Below are positions 45,966 through 56,781 of a DNA stretch of 64,000 nucleotides, one piece after another (within the stretch, counting starts at the first letter, position 1; every line of letters starts with the position of its first letter). The notes beneath the pieces were generated by a model. That model saw only the letters and a program-made list of their open reading frames with translations, searched no databases and was not told the DNA's origin. The translations under genes and the position numbers were made by a program. This stretch comes from Cercospora beticola. Taxonomy: Eukaryota; Ascomycota; Dothideomycetes; Mycosphaerellales; Mycosphaerellaceae. The DNA is taken from positions 2,170,001 through 2,234,000 of the forward strand of contig NC_088938.1 of the NCBI RefSeq assembly GCF_033473495.1. The letters are read 5' to 3'.

Positions 45966-46360
45966 GCCTCATGCAGTTCTACGAAAGAAGTGCAATGATG
46001 CTACGAAGAGATGAAAAAAGACGTGCGTATACAAACACTTTGGTGAAGACAGCAAACAAGCAAGCTGGTCGATAGAAGCCCAAAAGCAATGCGTTCAAGA
46101 TACTGTCCAGTGCTATGTTATGCATCATATGCAGAGTTGTGGTGCTGTTTCCGTGAGATTGCCATTCCGGTGGTGTTTTGCATTGGAAAAAGGAGTCGCA
46201 AGTTTGAAGGTTCGTGTCGTCGGCTTGTCTTGGGACGAACGGTCGCAAGGGCAAAACCGCGTGAGAGAGGAGATTCGGTAACGGCGAGCGCAACGCGTCC
46301 ATGCCAGCGACGACACCACCTCCGTGCAGGACGGCAGCGCAATGATTGTATCGCACGGCG
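45966..46360. other. Intergenic, no gene seen
   Basis: 395 bp: 3' end of the glycine-rich gene and promoter of the SAS4-domain gene. Nothing else visible. Confidence 0.4.
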
Positions 46361-48022
46361 ATGCCAGTTCAATCGCGCGAACGAGCGCCCGGCGGTCACG
46401 CTGTCGCTGTTCACGCTCCTCATCACGCGCCACGGCCGCATCACCCCCTCCAACACCACCACCACCGCATCGCCGACGCCCACGAACCACCGCGCCCCGA
46501 CTCGCCCGACACGATCCAAGTCCTGCCGCGCACCTTTGGCGTCCCGGCCAACGGCAGTCATGTGGCACCTGCCAAAGATGAAGAGCTGCCAGGACAACCA
46601 GCGAAGAAGAAGAGGAAGTTGAGCATCAGGACCACGAACAACCATAGGCTGGAGTCGTTTGGCTTCGGCGCTCAACCCAAGCCGCCCGCTATCATTACGC
46701 GTGCCGCACCACATTCTCAGCTGCGTCAAACGATTAATGGAGTTACCACCGCGCTGAACGTCGATGAGGATGAACTGTCGCGGCCACCCACTCCTGACCG
46801 GATGCCGAAGCGCGTGACGCCATCGCCTGCGCCTGCGACTGCACCACCAACGGCACAGCCAGTACAAACCGCTCCGGAGAAGAGAAAGAAAGAGGATCGG
46901 CGGTCACTGCGGAGCCAGGATGAAGGACCCCGGCTGAAGAGCGAGCTGGCAGTATACTTTGCCAACTACGAAGATGTCATGTTCGATGCGCCTACCGAGG
47001 AAGAGGACTTCTTGACAGTGGATTCCTCGTTGTACATTGCAGAAGATACGGCTAAGAGGAAAGATGGCGAGCCCTCCCCGGCCAAGTCAAAGAAAGGCAC
47101 TCCACGAAAGGCATCGGCCAATGGCACCACAACCCCAGCTACACCTTCACGGAGTGCTTCGCATATGACAATCGCAAGTCCGAGTGTAAACCTCGACTTT
47201 CTGGCCAAGACTTTGAGCGAGACGCCGGATGATCCTCTTACAGACGAACACTTCCTCAAAACCCATAATCGCGCTGAACGGAAAGAAAAACAGCTTAGAA
47301 ACATCGAACGCGAGCGCGCTATGCATGAGAAGGTGCAACTGGAAAGGCTGCTAGATGGCTTGCAGGGCCACGACTGGCTGAAAGTACTCGGTATCACCGG
47401 TATCACAGACGGCGAAGCAAAGAGGTACCAAAAGAAACGCGACTATTTCATCAGCGAAGTACAGGCGTTAATCGACAAATTTGCGCAATGGAAGGAGCAA
47501 GAGAGGAGACTCCGAATGCGGAAAGAGGCTGCCCAGGCACGACTAGATGCGGCTACAGATGAAGGCGATAGTACTGCCAGCAGTGTCGAGCCACCGAGCA
47601 GCGACCTCAATGCCTCGGCAGCTAGACAGCTTCAGCAGGAGACAGTCAACGCCGTAAAAGCATCAGCCTCGTCGAAATCCAAAGGCAAATTACCCATGTA
47701 CAACGCTACCTCCGCAACCTCAAAAGCTTCAACGCCGCTGTCTACGCCCGGTCTCATACGCACAATGCCGCCGCCATTGCCTCCTAGCCCCGAGGTGCCC
47801 ATCACTAGCTTCTACTCGAAACGTCACTTACGAGACGCCGCATTGAGCAAGTCACGCCAGACGACGAGAAATGTCACAGCATTTGGACATCCTGTACCGG
47901 ATCTGCCCGAGCAGGAGTTTGCTTTACCAGAGGAGTTGACCACTCCCGATGCTTTGCGCGCCAGAGCAAGGGAGAGAAGGCGGAGAAAGCGAGAAAGTGT
48001 CGCGAAGACTTCGGGGTCGTAA
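46361..48022 (+). CDS. SAS4-domain silencing/acetyltransferase-complex protein
   Basis: A single exon of 553 aa. The N terminus is His/Pro-rich with a basic nuclear signal (AKKKRKL). Two family blocks are evident. The first is RRSLRSQDEGPRLKSELAVYF with NYEDVMFDAPTEEEDFLT (~residues 185-225). The second is HDWLKVLGITGITDGEAKRY and KRDYFISEVQALIDKFAQWK (~residues 335-375), the SAS4 domain. Sas4 is the scaffold of the yeast SAS complex with the MYST acetyltransferase Sas2, acting on H4K16. In filamentous fungi related proteins belong to histone acetyltransferase or chromatin complexes. The C terminus is Ser/Pro-rich and ends RARERRRRKRESVAKTSGS. Confidence 0.82.
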   Translation: MPVQSRERAPGGHAVAVHAPHHAPRPHHPLQHHHHRIADAHEPPRPDSPDTIQVLPRTFGVPANGSHVAPAKDEELPGQPAKKKRKLSIRTTNNHRLESFGFGAQPKPPAIITRAAPHSQLRQTINGVTTALNVDEDELSRPPTPDRMPKRVTPSPAPATAPPTAQPVQTAPEKRKKEDRRSLRSQDEGPRLKSELAVYFANYEDVMFDAPTEEEDFLTVDSSLYIAEDTAKRKDGEPSPAKSKKGTPRKASANGTTTPATPSRSASHMTIASPSVNLDFLAKTLSETPDDPLTDEHFLKTHNRAERKEKQLRNIERERAMHEKVQLERLLDGLQGHDWLKVLGITGITDGEAKRYQKKRDYFISEVQALIDKFAQWKEQERRLRMRKEAAQARLDAATDEGDSTASSVEPPSSDLNASAARQLQQETVNAVKASASSKSKGKLPMYNATSATSKASTPLSTPGLIRTMPPPLPPSPEVPITSFYSKRHLRDAALSKSRQTTRNVTAFGHPVPDLPEQEFALPEELTTPDALRARARERRRRKRESVAKTSGS

Positions 48023-48478
48023 AAGCCCGCTGTGTACGACAGAAAAGTAGTCCAGCATTTCACTGGCGTTATGGCGGATGAGATGTAGGGTAGGCGGTTG
48101 CGAATCGGGAGGTCATGGCACGCGCTTAGGTCTGCAGTTCCTTTTTGGAAGACATAGTTGCAGTGTGTATTATACTCTGTAGCTTCCGAAATCGGTATCG
48201 ATCGATGATGCTAATTGTACTATTTTGCACGTTCTCGCGCTCAAGTTTCATGCTTTTCGCTTTCAGAGATTGGAACTTCCAGCAAGTGCAGCACAGTCGT
48301 CTGACCCGGCAGACCGGGACCACTATTAGCTTGGCGAGTCGTGAGGCTGCACATTAATGTACTAACAGCAGCGATGATGACCCTTCATAAGAAAGACTAT
48401 GTGCAGGGGCGAAACATGATGCCATAGGCCGTGCGTTGAATTGTACAATGAGGTTCGCTTTCGTATATACAGTCATCG
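48023..48478. other. Convergent intergenic region
   Basis: 456 bp between two convergent stops; contains both 3' ends and no gene. Confidence 0.45.
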
Positions 48479-49960
48479 CTACACGGTGACCATAACACTG
48501 GCATTCTTATACCAGCTCAGCAATGCATTCTCGCCAGACCGCATTTGTGTGTCCTCGACATATGCCCAGCGTTGAAAGAAGTCTTCATGCGTCATGACTT
48601 TCGTCAACCTTCCCGTGATCGCTCTATATATATCTTCCATCACGCCAAAATCTGTTGGGAATAGAATATCGAAGTATCCTTGTTGTACAAGTGGTGTTCG
48701 CACGAGGACTGTTCGACGTTGATACCGTGTCTGCACGACTGGCGCATTGTAGCCAACAGTCGCTTGGGGCAGGCTGTGGAAATCCGATGTGATGAGACGA
48801 TGTGCTGGGAATTTGTTCGCCAGGATTTGGAAGAATTGCATCAGTCGTGTGGGAATGTATTCCGGGGATGTCAAGTTTGGTGCAAAAGGCATGCGGTGCT
48901 TCAGATTTCTCAACGCCTTCGGTCCGCTCAAGGGGTGTGCATAGTGTCGATCTTGACATGCAGCATCTCGAACTCGCAAGAAGCGAGCCGCGACAGGATC
49001 CAGCGTGCGGCTGTAGAACTCGTAGAAGTCGCCCTCGCTGTCGATAAGCACAGAGCCCTGCATGACCTCCTCTGTGAAAGGGTCGTATCGAATCACATCG
49101 TGCGCAAAGTTATCGAATACCTCCATGGCCAAGAAGAAGCAAGGTGTGGGCACATAAACATCCCAGTCGAACATGGATTTGTTGATAATTTCAACCTTGT
49201 CCTGATGCCCTCGTGCTGAAGCCGAGGACTTGAGTTTCTGTCCCTGTAATTGCGCGAGTGCAGTCGAAACTTCGATGATTCTGAACTTTGTCCGCGCGTA
49301 CACTTCCGGATCTGTATGTCGAATGTAGTCCAGGATGTTCAACATGAGTGTACCGTTTCCAGCTCCCATCTCGTATATCACCAGATCATGGTAAGGGTAC
49401 AAGGTCAACTTGTAGTTCGCGACCATATACCGCGCAATTGCTTCTCCGTAGTAAGGCCTGAACAACTCTGTTGGTGTATGCCATAATTGTCGCGCTTCAT
49501 TGTGCTCTTTCTCGTCCAGTCTATCCTCGAACTGTGTATATCTTTCCCCCAACAGGTTGTAGAACTCCGGATCGTCTCGTATTTTGCTAAACTCGAAGGG
49601 AGCTCCGGGTGAGAAGATGGTGACGTTCTTGCTGAAGTAGCCATAGTGTGGGTTGTACAAGCTGTCTTCGATGAAGTCTCGCATTAACATCTTCACTCGC
49701 CGTGGTCGCTCCCGCCTGCCGCGCAAGGCATCTGAGGTCACTGTCGGGTACCGTTTGAACTCCTCGGCCTTATCGCTGGGAAAGTGATCGGTCCTCTGCT
49801 GCCAGTTGCTTTCGCTAACTTTCGCAGCTCTCGTGGCTATGTCTCGTCGGTGGCATGTTGAGCCTTTCGGTAAGGCACGTTGTACAAATCTGTTGGCATC
49901 ATGGCAGAAGTGGTGTCGGGCCAGTTGGCGAAAGAGACGGTTGACCGCTGGTGAGTCCAT
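48479..49960 (-). CDS. MidA/NDUFAF7-like mitochondrial methyltransferase
   Basis: A single exon of 493 aa. The N terminus is Arg/His-rich without acids (RLFRQLARHHFCHDANRFVQ), like a mitochondrial presequence. The methyltransferase fold shows LVIYEMGAGNGTLMLNIL (SAM-binding motif I, ~residue 195), FRIIEVSTALAQLQ and PCFFLAMEVFDNFAHDVIRY, the last equivalent to the conserved E-x-D/N-N-x-P-H block of MidA. NDUFAF7 dimethylates an arginine of the complex I subunit NDUFS2 during assembly. FDNFAHD replaces the usual LDNLPHD-like string, so activity is likely but not proved. It is divergent from a second mitochondrial gene, with 217 bp between starts. Confidence 0.82.
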   Translation of the reverse strand: MDSPAVNRLFRQLARHHFCHDANRFVQRALPKGSTCHRRDIATRAAKVSESNWQQRTDHFPSDKAEEFKRYPTVTSDALRGRRERPRRVKMLMRDFIEDSLYNPHYGYFSKNVTIFSPGAPFEFSKIRDDPEFYNLLGERYTQFEDRLDEKEHNEARQLWHTPTELFRPYYGEAIARYMVANYKLTLYPYHDLVIYEMGAGNGTLMLNILDYIRHTDPEVYARTKFRIIEVSTALAQLQGQKLKSSASARGHQDKVEIINKSMFDWDVYVPTPCFFLAMEVFDNFAHDVIRYDPFTEEVMQGSVLIDSEGDFYEFYSRTLDPVAARFLRVRDAACQDRHYAHPLSGPKALRNLKHRMPFAPNLTSPEYIPTRLMQFFQILANKFPAHRLITSDFHSLPQATVGYNAPVVQTRYQRRTVLVRTPLVQQGYFDILFPTDFGVMEDIYRAITGRLTKVMTHEDFFQRWAYVEDTQMRSGENALLSWYKNASVMVTV

Positions 49961-50177
49961 TGACGACTCTGAGGTGATGCCCTGTCGCGGAGCTCATCTG
50001 AGGGTCTGCCAATGCGGAGGTTGCGACGGAGGTGAGGTCGCGCCAGCTCCACTTCCCGAAACCTTCCTCGAGATCATCAACTTCATCGTCACGTCTCTCC
50101 TGCTTGCCTCTCATCCATTCTTTCCGCAGTCTTACATTTCCATCGGCCTTCGGCATGCATTCTCCGTAATTGTAGCA
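49961..50177. promoter_or_regulatory. Short bidirectional promoter
   Basis: 217 bp between two divergent start codons, both for predicted mitochondrial proteins; co-regulation is possible. No TATA box seen. Confidence 0.5.
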
Positions 50178-51624
50178 ATGGGGCTATTCGTAGACATCTG
50201 GCATCGGGTGTGGGACAGCATAATCGATAATAGACAGAAGTTGACAGCGACGGGCGGTTTTCTGCTGGGCATCATCGTAACTTTAGGATTCAAGGACTTT
50301 TACCCCGATCTCGAACATGCTTTTCAAAGGCGCGTACGACAGGTGAGAGGACAACAGCAACACCATCCACGGCCAGGACAGGCAGATTATGTTCGCCTCG
50401 AAGATCACACCAAAAGGAAATCTCTCGCACCGGCTGCTGCCAATCTAGATACCCGATGGTCCCAATCAGATGCGATCACGGCACAAGAGGAAATCAGTGT
50501 GGGCGTGGAGGGCCTCATCGGTAATACTCCACTCATCAAGCTCAAGTCTCTTAGCGAAGCGACAGGATGTGAAATTCTTGCAAAAGCGGAATTACTCAAT
50601 GGTGCGGGCAACAGCCCGAAAGACAGGGTTGCTCTATCGATGATCACTCATGCCGAAGAAGCCGGCTTGCTTGAACCTGATCGCGGAGATACGATTTATG
50701 AAGGCACAGTCGGCTCAACTGGCATCTCACTGGCAGCAGTAGCGAGGGCCAGAGGATACAAAGCACACATGTACGTAGCACGCCGAACATGTAGATGCAC
50801 ACAAAGTCTAAGTTTCTCACAGTTGTATGCCCTCGGACGTGGCGGTCGAGAAGTCCGACCTCCTGCTCAAACTCGGCGCCATAGTCGAGCGCGTCAAACC
50901 AGCATCGATCGTCGACCAAGGCCAATTCGTCAACATGGCTCGCCGCCGAGCACAAGAGCACACAGATGACCCCTCGAAACCTGGCCGTGGCTTCTTTGCA
51001 GACCAGTTCGAGAACACGGCCAATTACCTTGCACACCAAAATTCGACTGGACCAGAAATCTATCAGCAGACAAATGGCCAGCTCGACGCTTTCATCGCTG
51101 GCGCAGGCACTGGAGGCACAATCGCAGGTGTCGCACTGGCCCTCAAACCGCTCCTTCCTGAGCTCAAAATCGTCCTCGCAGACCCTCAGGGATCAGGTCT
51201 CTACAACAAGATCAAGTTTGGCGTCATGTTCTCCCCAACCGAGGCCGAAGGTACGCGACGACGCCATCAGGTCGATTCAGTCGTTGAAGGCGTAGGCATC
51301 AATCGTCTGACCACCAATTTCAACGCTGGCATGCATCTCATCGATGACGCTGTCAAAGTGACAGACGAGCAGGCAATGAAAATGGCAAGATGGCTCGTGG
51401 AAAAGGAAGGTTTGTTTGTTGGCGCTAGTAGCGCTGTGAATTGTGTTGCAGCGGCGAAATTGGCAAAGCAAGAAGGGTGGCAAGGAAGCGGAAAGAGAAT
51501 CGTCACCGTAATCTGTGATTCTGGCACGAGACATCTTTCGAAGTTCTGGAAACTGGCTGGAGATATCGGAGGCGAGGACGTGGAGTTCGATCTGGATGAA
51601 ATTTTGCAGGATGACAAGATATGA
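50178..51624 (+). CDS. Mcy1-like membrane-anchored cysteine synthase homologue
   Basis: Two exons, 50178-50770 and 50823-51624, give 464 aa. Residues ~20-40 are a membrane segment (ATGGFLLGIIVTLGF) followed by a basic linker. The PLP fold type II core starts with VEGLIGNTPLIKLKSLSE. The Schiff-base lysine lies in NGAGNSPKDRVAL. The substrate loop reads EGTVGSTGISLA in place of SGNTGIALA of ordinary cysteine synthases. The phosphate-binding AGAGTGGTIAG and ICDSGTRHLSKFW are present. The GSTG loop and N-terminal anchor match yeast Mcy1, a cysteine-synthase-like protein of the mitochondrial outer membrane. True sulfhydrylase activity is uncertain. The frame is open upstream, but 50178 gives the correct family N terminus. 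Confidence 0.87.
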
Positions 51625-51663
51625 AGAGAGTCCCTGAAGATGAAATTGTCGATTCGGCAGTCT

Positions 51664-52103
51664 CTACGGCCCGTTTACAGCTTTGCAATAGCTGCACCAC
51701 TTCTGCCCTTTCGGATGACTCTTCGCATTCGGACACGCCGTTGGGTCGGACTGTCCGAAAGATGGCTTGTCTGCGGAGTCCATAGCCGGAGGTTTTCCGC
51801 CGTACTTGGTTCGAGAGATGATTTCGGCCTTCTTGTTGCCTTCGAGGCGCTATCAGCGTGGTGAAAAGTCAGTCCCATGATCTCACCAGGAGAATAACTT
51901 GCCACTGGATGGCGACCAACCTTCTTATTGGCATGATTGACGGCCACAGCCTGAGCGACAGAGGGAGCGACTCCGGCACCCGTTGCGTCACCTCCGAACG
52001 GCACTCCGACCAAATTGCTTGCGCCATCGACCAGACCAGATTTCTTGCTATCCTTGTTGCCTTTCCCGGGACCGCTCATCTTGCTTTTGAGCTTGTTGAA
52101 CAT
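51664..52103 (-). CDS. Small Cys/His-containing protein, 130 aa, unknown
   Basis: Two exons, 52103-51887 and 51839-51664, joined by a 47-bp intron. The first part is Gly/Lys/Ala-rich (MFNKLKSKMSGPGKGNKDSK; GDATGAGVAPSVAQAVAVNH). The second carries SRTKYGGKPPAMDS and a possible zinc site CPNAKSHPKGQKWCSYCKAV (C, H, C, C) before the stop. The splice is chosen because it joins two coding-like frames without a stop; the unspliced frame drifts into low-quality sequence. An in-frame ATG 14 codons upstream (52145) is possible. It is convergent with the Mcy1-like gene, with only 39 bp between stops. No family recognised. Confidence 0.6.
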
Positions 52104-52152
52104 CGTGCTTGCGTGCGCTAATGCTGCAAGCCTACCTGGAGCCAAGGCACGG

Positions 52153-52161
52153 TATATATAA
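52153..52161 (-). promoter_or_regulatory. TATA box of the 130-aa protein gene
   Basis: TATATATAA, about 50 bp before the start codon on the minus strand; near-palindromic, so orientation is set by the gene. Confidence 0.4.
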
Positions 52162-53156
52162 GAGGTGAGACACAGTCGCTAGGTGGCTCAGCAACCTGAA
52201 GGATCCATCTCCTGGTCACATTCCTGAGAACATCTTGGCAGTTGATTTCTGCCAAGGTCGCGTGTTTTCTATCCCTGCAAGCTGAGATACTGTTCGCAAC
52301 GAATCTTCAAGTCTTTTTCTGATGGGACTGGTTGCGGCAGACGAAGTGGAGCATCTATTCGTACGGTTGTGGAAGCTCATTCTCAGCCGCGATGCACCCA
52401 CATTTGCTTCCGCACCTCGTCGTTTGGCCGACTTTTGCGCGACTATGGTCAAGACTACTGTTGCCAAACGCCTATGCTCAACAGGATCAGATACCAAGCG
52501 AATACCGTGTTGGAGACGTCTGGATATGTTGTCCCGCGAGAAGGAAAACGACAATGCCACGACCTGGACATTCCCCAACGCGAAAGCTATCGATGTCCTC
52601 CAGCACGACCGCGTGGAGCAAACGACCTACACCGGCTGAGATGGCTCAGCAGTCGATCCAAGCTACGGCCATGAGTGCTCTTTCCACCAGAGTATGGCCA
52701 TATGTCTTGGATCGACGCAGTTGATCCGTTGTTACTCAGGTATCGTAGGCTTGTGTGGAGCTGCGCCGATTCTCTCGACTTCTCGTAGGGTTTTCTGCGG
52801 CAAATGGCTATCGTGGCATTGCAGCACCTAGGTAGCATTTGAGCCCTACGTCCTAGGGGACACAGTCAATTGTCTCGCAGATCAATCTAATGCTCACTTG
52901 ATTAAGCAGCACCTTTCGGTCGTTGTCCACATCTATACGCAAATGACAATACCGCCGATACGATCTTCAAGTCCCATCAACATGTAACGGCATGAGCAGA
53001 TCTCAGATCCTCAAGGAGATGGGTTCCTCGTGAGCAACTACTGTCTGGGTTGAGACTGGTTGCTCTTGCTCGCGGAGGAACATTCGTCGCCAATACACAA
53101 TCTCAGGCAAAAAGACCCAACCCGTAACGCTCCCAGCGACTCGCTCCCAGCGACTG

Positions 53157-53218
53157 CAGCAATTTAACTACTGCAACTTTGGAGTTTCAGCAATTTAACT
53201 ACTGCAACTTTGGAGTTT
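53157..53218. repeat. 31-bp direct duplication, two exact copies
   Basis: Units 53157-53187 and 53188-53218 are identical (starting CAGCAATTTAACTACTGC). Just upstream, GCTCCCAGCGACT is also present twice (about 53129-53155). The adjacent duplications suggest replication slippage. Confidence 0.85.
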
Positions 53219-54011
53219 TAAATAGTCCTGAAGGCGAACCACATGTCAGCAGCTAAAGCCCAGGAAAGAATAGATGGGAGGCTAAAACAACGCTAGTAGA
53301 TTGACTCTGCAGGCCGAGATCTTCAGCCCTAACGGAACAATCGGAACCCGATGCTCCAGCCTACTTGTGTCCAAACTTTCGTTGTTGTTGACTTCCACTT
53401 CCCTCTACATGTCTTCATAGCCTCTCTGGGTATCGACAGGACACGAATCCTCATTTCTCCGAAGCAAGAGTCAATCTTTCAAGTCCACAGTACCTTTCTA
53501 CGCGCAGTTCTCGACCCCGATGAGTAATCGGACGAGGGTCACTGGCCGTGGGGGCATTAGTCTGTCTCGTCTCTCCCCGGAACCCTTGCGAGCACGAATG
53601 CATTGCCGGTGAGGAACGAGAGTGCAATCAGCAGTGGCATCGCACGCAGCGCGCACCCTGCAGGATCACACAATGGCGCTCATTGTGCTTTCTTCACACT
53701 GTCGCAACTGCCGCAAGCTTCCGACGACTGACTCGCCCCTCAGGCCTGCACTGGAACTTGAGAGACAGCACCCCTAACTTAGGGCTGCCGTCAAATGCGA
53801 GAAACAGCCGTCAAGTGATACTATCATCCTCTTATACCGGTAAGGTCTTCCCTTTCTATCTCACCTCTGTAACATCTTGTATCGTTGTTTTGCTTCATCA
53901 TCACACGCTCATTGAAGTTCCATCGTTTTCACGCGCGCGAGAAACACTCGCTGTGCGCTACTTTCCACTCACTCGTTCCTCGAATATTGCCAAAAACATT
54001 CAGCTTCAGCT

Positions 54012-56281
54012 ATGCATCGAGGCTCTTGGCCACGTGCGGTGCTGCCGATTCTGTTGGGATCTAGCATCACGCGTTGCTACGCCTTGGCTCTACGCGATAA
54101 TTCCAAAATCTCGACACAGTCCCCTGTTGTTTTCAACCTCAGTGTAGACAGGGTTCGCGAGATCTCTGACTATATTCTCTCTCAAGATCAGGCCGTCTTC
54201 GATAACATACTCTCTACCGTCACGCCTGAAACGGCAACATTCAACAACACCCTCGCTCCGTGGAGCCGTCATCGAGATGAAGTTGCTGGGTTGATCGCCC
54301 CGTTCAATTACATTACAGATCCGGTCGCGTACAATGCGACTAATGACTTCTTCGCCGCCAGGAGTCCGTTTCTGGCCAATGTGACCAATAGCGAAGAATA
54401 CTGGCCCCTGGTCAAGGCCGTCTATGACAACTTGGCGAACGAGAACAAGCTTTGGACGCCTGAAGGAAGACTCGCTACGATGTTCCACCAGTCCCGAGTA
54501 GATGCTGGCTTGAGCATTTCGAAGGGATCCGACAGAGACAGGTACACTGCGCTCGTTCAGGAGCAACAAAATCTCACTCAAGCATTCAATGCCAACGCAC
54601 AGAAGCCCGCCGCGCCACCCAACCTCTTCTTCTCGCGGGAGGAGTTAGAAGGTGTCGATCCACAGCTGCTTGCAACTTTCGCCAACGGCACAGGAGCTGA
54701 CGCTGGCAAGCTCGGAATCGACGTTCTCACTCAGGCTTCTTCAGTGACCCCCATCGCCAAAAACCAGCGAGTGCGTCAGGAGCTTGCCATTGGATACAAT
54801 CGTCTCGCAAGAGATAACGTCGACATCTTGAAGCAAGCGTATGCTGGCCGCGATGAGATGGCCCAGCTGCTCGGGTACCCGAACTATGCTACGGCGCGAC
54901 TACAGGACACCATCGCTGGGAGTCCGGAGAACGCGCTGGCATTGATCAATGAGATTGGTGAAACACTCAAGCCAAGCGCCGCCGATAGTGTGGATCAGCT
55001 CAATATTATCGTCAAGCGGGACAATTCTACTGCGAGCGCATACCGCTGGGACATAGAGTATGCAAGAATCGCCATCGACGAAGCACAGACGAACCTTACA
55101 GATGACAACTTCGGCTCCTACTTCGTGCCCACTTTCACGGTGCCTACTGCATTGAAGCTGTTTGGCCAAGCCCTCGGATTCGACCTGCAGCTAGTCCATG
55201 GCAACCAACTGGATGCTTTGTCCCCCACTGGCAAAGGCTCCGATATCTTGCCCGCGCCTCAAGCCAGCCTCTATGAAGTTCGGAATTCAGGATCGAATGA
55301 CTTCGCTGGCTACTTCTACACCGATATCCTCGCACGTCCAGACAAGATTAGCAACAGCACTCAAGGTACCGCAATCCAAAGAGCGTCCATATCTGCCAAT
55401 GGTACCAAAACCTATCCATCCGTAATTCTCAACGGTGGCTACTATCCGACTCAACACTTGAGCGCGAAGGCTTTGGCAAACTTGTTCTGGCAGATTGGCG
55501 TTGCTTACTGGCATCTATCGTGCGAGTCCGAGTTTGGAGATCTCTGCGGAGATGCCGGTGCCCCCGCAGACTTCTCACAGATGCCTGGCCAGATGATGGA
55601 AGTATGTTCTCCCTCTTTCCCCTCTTTTCAAGCCCATGTCAGACTAACCACCATTCTTAGAACTTCGGCTTCAATCCAATCGTCCTCCAAAAGGTCAGCA
55701 GACACTGGAGCTACTTCAGCCCCAACGACACCGCATCCTGGAAACAGACCCACGCAAACTCCACCCAACCTCCCGAGACTCTTCCCTTCGAAACTGCCAA
55801 AAAAGCTGAACAATCCAAACTCACATTCAAAACCCTCGATACTCTCTACAAAGTCTGGTACAGTCTCTACGACCTCCAAACCCACATGCCCTCTTCCCGC
55901 GAAGCAGCTAAAGACCTCCCCATATCTCAAATCTACAACAAACTCGCCGTCGACGTCTGTCTCGTACCCTGGGGCGAATCACTTCCACTCCAACGCCTTG
56001 CGAACGGCTCTCCAAATTACGAATGGGCCTGGGGTCAAGCGACCTATCCAGATTGGGTGAACTATTGGTATGGAAGATGGTACTCTTGGACTTGGGCGAA
56101 GGTCTACTCGGAAGATGTCTATTATGCAAAATTCGCGAACGATCCGTTCAATGCTGAGAATTGGAGGGAGTATAGAGAAAAGGTTCTCGCGAGAGCAGGA
56201 GATCCAAAGCAGTTTGTGACGGATTTCTTGGGACGGGAGCCGAGCACGGGGGCTTTCTACCACGATGTTGGGATCATCTAG
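54012..56281 (+). CDS. Secreted M3-family metallopeptidase homologue lacking its zinc ligands
   Basis: Two exons, 54012-55601 and 55661-56281, give 736 aa. It begins with a signal peptide (VLPILLGSSITRCYALA) and has many N-glycosylation sequons, so it is probably secreted or vacuolar. The thimet oligopeptidase/saccharolysin fold is recognisable throughout: LARDNVDILKQAYAGRDEMA, LLGYPNYATARL, then YPSVILNGGY, QMPGQMMENFGFNP and SRHW, and an intact C-terminal helical half. The active site is not intact. The HExxH position reads LFWQIGVAYWHL, so H, E and H are W, Q and V. The third ligand, E in DFVE, is Q (DFSQ). A catalytically dead paralogue kept for another role, such as binding, is the likely reading. 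Confidence 0.85.
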
Positions 56282-56781
56282 ATGGTTTTGCAGGCATTTT
56301 ATGTTCGATGTAAATTTACTTAGGGGCCTTCTTTGCGGAATAGAGGTAGAGGTGTTGGGACTTTGATGAAGCAAAGCGGAGGAGTGCTCTGTACATCTAC
56401 GGCGCAATCGCCCGCGACCTCTTCCAGAAATGGCGAGGAACATACTGTATGAATGGAGACTTGCAACCTTGCATGTTTGTTTTCACGTCTGCTACATACA
56501 TACAATGTACGTGTCCGCACACCGTCAGCACGCGGAGTCGTCTTCACATACGCGTCTTCTCCTTCATCCACATCATGCACATGTATCTCATCCGTCCATC
56601 AAACATGCCGAGCATCGACCCCGCCGCCGGCCAATACAGGAACACACAAAAAAAAAGTGCTGAATTGAAGTCAAACAAATCACCCAAAACCACGCTATGC
56701 TTTGCTTTCTTTTTCCTTTCCACTGCTGTACTTGGCTTCCCCGGTTTCCTCCTACCATCAAGAATTTCCTCGTTCATTGCC
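56282..56781. other. Convergent intergenic region
   Basis: 500 bp between two convergent stops; an A9 run lies near 56647-56655; no gene. Confidence 0.45.

Larger units (their letters stand above)
52104..54011. other. Intergenic with a small tandem duplication
   Basis: 1,908 bp without a supported gene. It holds the promoter of the 130-aa protein, a 31-bp direct duplication at 53157-53218 and, from ~53.8 kb, the CT-rich leader of the next gene. A 120-codon minus frame (52216-52578) has no supporting feature. Confidence 0.45.

Noticed and set aside
46118..46867. 249-codon minus-strand frame over the SAS4-domain gene
   Set aside because: Shadow of the real plus-strand gene, which has clear SAS4 blocks.
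49806..50177. Upstream extension of the Mcy1-like frame
   Set aside because: It overlaps the coding region of the divergent methyltransferase-like gene; the ATG at 50178 gives the expected anchor-first N terminus.
52216..52724. Frames of 100-130 codons on both strands
   Set aside because: Equal, overlapping frames on both strands without motifs; likely chance.
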